NCBI GenBank assembly: GCA_938048185.1
Contig: CALIVT010000013.1
Location: 61,196-125,195 of the forward strand
Direction: 5' to 3'
From: an uncultured Arenicella sp.
Lineage (GTDB): Bacteria; Pseudomonadota; Gammaproteobacteria; Arenicellales; Arenicellaceae
Length of the DNA stretch: 64,000 nucleotides
Shown: positions 63,501 to 64,000 of the stretch, piece by piece
How the letters are laid out: every line of letters begins with the position of its first letter
Numbering within the stretch: position 1 is the first letter of the stretch
Notes under the pieces: generated by a model
What the model saw: the letters and a program-made list of their open reading frames with translations, nothing else
Told to the model about the DNA's origin: nothing
The model's database searches: none
Program-made: the position numbers and the translations under genes

Positions 63501-63880
63501 TCATTCAATTAGAAGAAATTCAAGGCAAACATGAGCTAGTTTCTGATCTGGTTGGTATCGCGAAAAACATTGTTCATCTTGATGAAAATACGATCGTTCA
63601 GTTATTTAAATTGTCACTTTCACACGATTGCGGAGAATACTGCTTTAATTTCTTTAACAAAGTACTGAAGCGCGTTCTCGACCATCAAGCTATCAATAAT
63701 TATTGGGTCGATGAGGAGCTAGCATTAGGCATCGTCCAATATGATCCGGTAGGCATATTGCGGATATTTAACAAGGTGAGACGCAGTAAGAATTTCTACC
63801 TGTCCACAGCTTTAAAGAGTTCAGCCATTGAAGCGCTGATAGCTTTAGGTCGACCTAAATGCGTATTCCGTTCATCGTGA
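60593..63880 (+). CDS. Large protein of unknown function (1095 aa), A+T-rich gene
   Basis: No firm family. The sequence is mostly helical with many leucine-rich stretches suggestive of repeats, no signal peptide and no membrane segment, so it is probably cytosolic. A basic coiled-coil-like part lies at about 610-700. The most conserved-looking part is a compact domain near residues 815-880: INMGGHFKTCLSPGNFNFFS, then DINKQVLYGKNDAGKVIGRV. This faintly recalls the C-terminal domain of PcfJ-like proteins. The gene is visibly richer in A+T than its neighbours, with AGA/ATA codons, suggesting acquisition by transfer. Its last codons (VFRSS) lie inside a repeat resembling an element end, so the C terminus may be truncated. 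Confidence 0.7.
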   Translation: MKPANLTETKKSRGAARVKMLIRAHLYWFQGFPVLENGSLSWCCPFSTEPDKRIVNITVKHISKAARTINELQREYPKALPQVVGNVTAWARQSKQYLDHVKELFEFLRSTDGNTVFSLFDVDRTYGQSLTKIQYSRHDDLNLIFSALSWLYFTQRESIKPAFHFFSNSSSELTTISEKNLVTAIELINLGVVEPGRVDDLVRLVANFDDVAVATIGVNHYVRPFSTIKITTKKLNKKDLSDREKPSVMKSDVVFEFVDWLFRLKSNKRRRALQLLNILDLNGYIGEWNRWWNRANPLIKKITNNAKYLTEQKYEAVHSLQDDLARLLNTTPSELNLEYLFASIRYVSSSDELGPSALNIITACSELPTKQPQASKMLCHIHLIHHDYEQDVRLLSAYFDALAKYFRKCTNPKRLEPWENLDRFYSTPESGLLETLDKRKAPIFFNVLYELNDSVFRSVSSDELAPLAFFVAEGIKNEKVVKFSAHLLEAELLSDVDEIVAKVFASLDVDGVAAEKLVRLYRNTDSNLRDEHILSVCLKVFIDNNQIDLFKEIIDLDMFKGMVHSCYQMYVIQKIDGVERVPSIKPVIAKYDEWIGVYPEELKSTLVELNGLVDNAESKANKISSKIWRPKHLLLAELDTIRSQLDRIPESQRANLEKRANNFQSRVNNHKPITPPEVSKIKEKVTHLIAVQRLQLWKDKIYQQFKECWAKYFGFDPLNGPDWLYSDDMVAKLLPIVDLDKGPRNLAIRIIKNRGDKPPWDFRSEAKNIQFREKIKAKRIDIDKWVDGIGSRTYQACKTTQIHIDISKDPLDTINMGGHFKTCLSPGNFNFFSVFANIADINKQVLYGKNDAGKVIGRVLVGMTDSGGIKVFHRYSHDRNDKFDEFVLEYINEWAREIGAILVQSGKIQKLVAPDWYDDGSINIDSGIKCLEAESSLRNSIPSMPSKEILSELKRQLAPLPINELTFPMIIQLEEIQGKHELVSDLVGIAKNIVHLDENTIVQLFKLSLSHDCGEYCFNFFNKVLKRVLDHQAINNYWVDEELALGIVQYDPVGILRIFNKVRRSKNFYLSTALKSSAIEALIALGRPKCVFRSS

Positions 63881-63959
63881 ACACCTATTCCGCGCCATGG
63901 TGAACACCTAAATTTCTTAACATGTTGTTACTGATCTTGTACCTCAGGTGTTCACGATG
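63865..63959. mobile_element. Repeated sequence resembling the end of an insertion element
   Basis: A direct repeat (ATTCCG..CATCGTGAACACCT at 63865-63886; ATTCCG..CATGGTGAACACCT at 63887-63909) is followed by a perfect inverted copy AGGTGTTCACGATG at 63946-63959. Multiple copies of one short motif near an end are typical of IS21-family elements, but no transposase gene is within the window. The 1095-residue frame stops inside the first copy. Confidence 0.45.
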
Positions 63960-64000
63960 GGTCAAGTTTATTGAGTTTCTTACGCATCGATTCTCCGCTT

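Noticed and set aside
63960..64000. Short minus-strand frame at the right edge (starts MRKKLNKLD)
   Set aside because: Only eleven codons before a stop inside the inverted repeat; it cannot be judged without sequence to the right.

Overview
The window looks like part of the chromosome of a free-living, probably marine gammaproteobacterium of middling G+C content. The reasons are the housekeeping neighbourhoods (aat-bpt-infA; rluD-pgeF divergent from bamD; lexA; typA; glutamine-dependent nadE), the Gram-negative envelope genes (BamD, TolC-type protein, OmpA lipoprotein, porin), sigma-54 control of nitrogen genes, and a two-component pair resembling the proteobacterial dedicated sortase (Pds) system. 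Genus cannot be fixed from the sequence alone.

Layout. 1-8.8 kb (minus strand): a tightly packed catabolic operon with two acyl-CoA dehydrogenases, a glutathione-transferase-like protein, both subunits of a biotin-dependent branched acyl-CoA carboxylase (methylcrotonyl- or geranyl-CoA type), an enoyl-CoA hydratase and an AtuA-like protein cut by the window edge. This fits leucine/isovalerate or acyclic terpenoid degradation. 9-13.7 kb: a DUF1295 membrane protein, a Dcp-like M3 peptidase lipoprotein and a class V aminotransferase. 14-19.5 kb: a small protein, the PdsR/PdsS-like pair, a cobalamin adenosyltransferase and SstT. 19.5-31.7 kb is mostly conserved core: ICMT-like and CPBP membrane proteins, PgeF, RluD, BamD, NadE, a GNAT-like protein, Aat, Bpt, IF-1, LexA with its SOS box, a DUF1178 protein and TypA. 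31.8-33.6 kb: a membrane protein with a CheA-like ATPase domain and a frameshifted DUF411 gene.

33.8-41.7 kb is a nitrogen-acquisition island: nirB-nirD, a porin, cynS, a fused PP2C phosphatase/Ser-Thr kinase and an FNT-family channel. Four of its transcription units are preceded by sigma-54 (-24/-12) promoters, one of them a perfect consensus match. This points to one NtrC-type regulon for nitrite and cyanate use.

42-52.3 kb is accessory: an XRE regulator, a stand-alone KAS III enzyme convergent with a seven-helix membrane protein ending in a Fis-type DNA-binding domain, and a TetR-controlled RND efflux operon whose permease is fused in frame to a TolC-family outer-membrane factor (1485 residues), followed by bacterioferritin. 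52.7-60.1 kb holds six co-oriented envelope genes: a 915-residue membrane-anchored unknown, an OmpA-type lipoprotein, a secreted protein, a histidine kinase/response regulator pair and a CsgG-like protein. The right end has an A+T-rich 1095-residue unknown gene whose 3' end runs into repeated sequences resembling the end of a mobile element.

Short tandem duplications (12-19 bp) recur through the window, mostly between genes or at gene ends. The strongest leads for something undescribed are the RND-TolC fusion, the 7TM-Fis/KAS III pair, the six-gene envelope cluster and the Pds-like pair with no sortase nearby.
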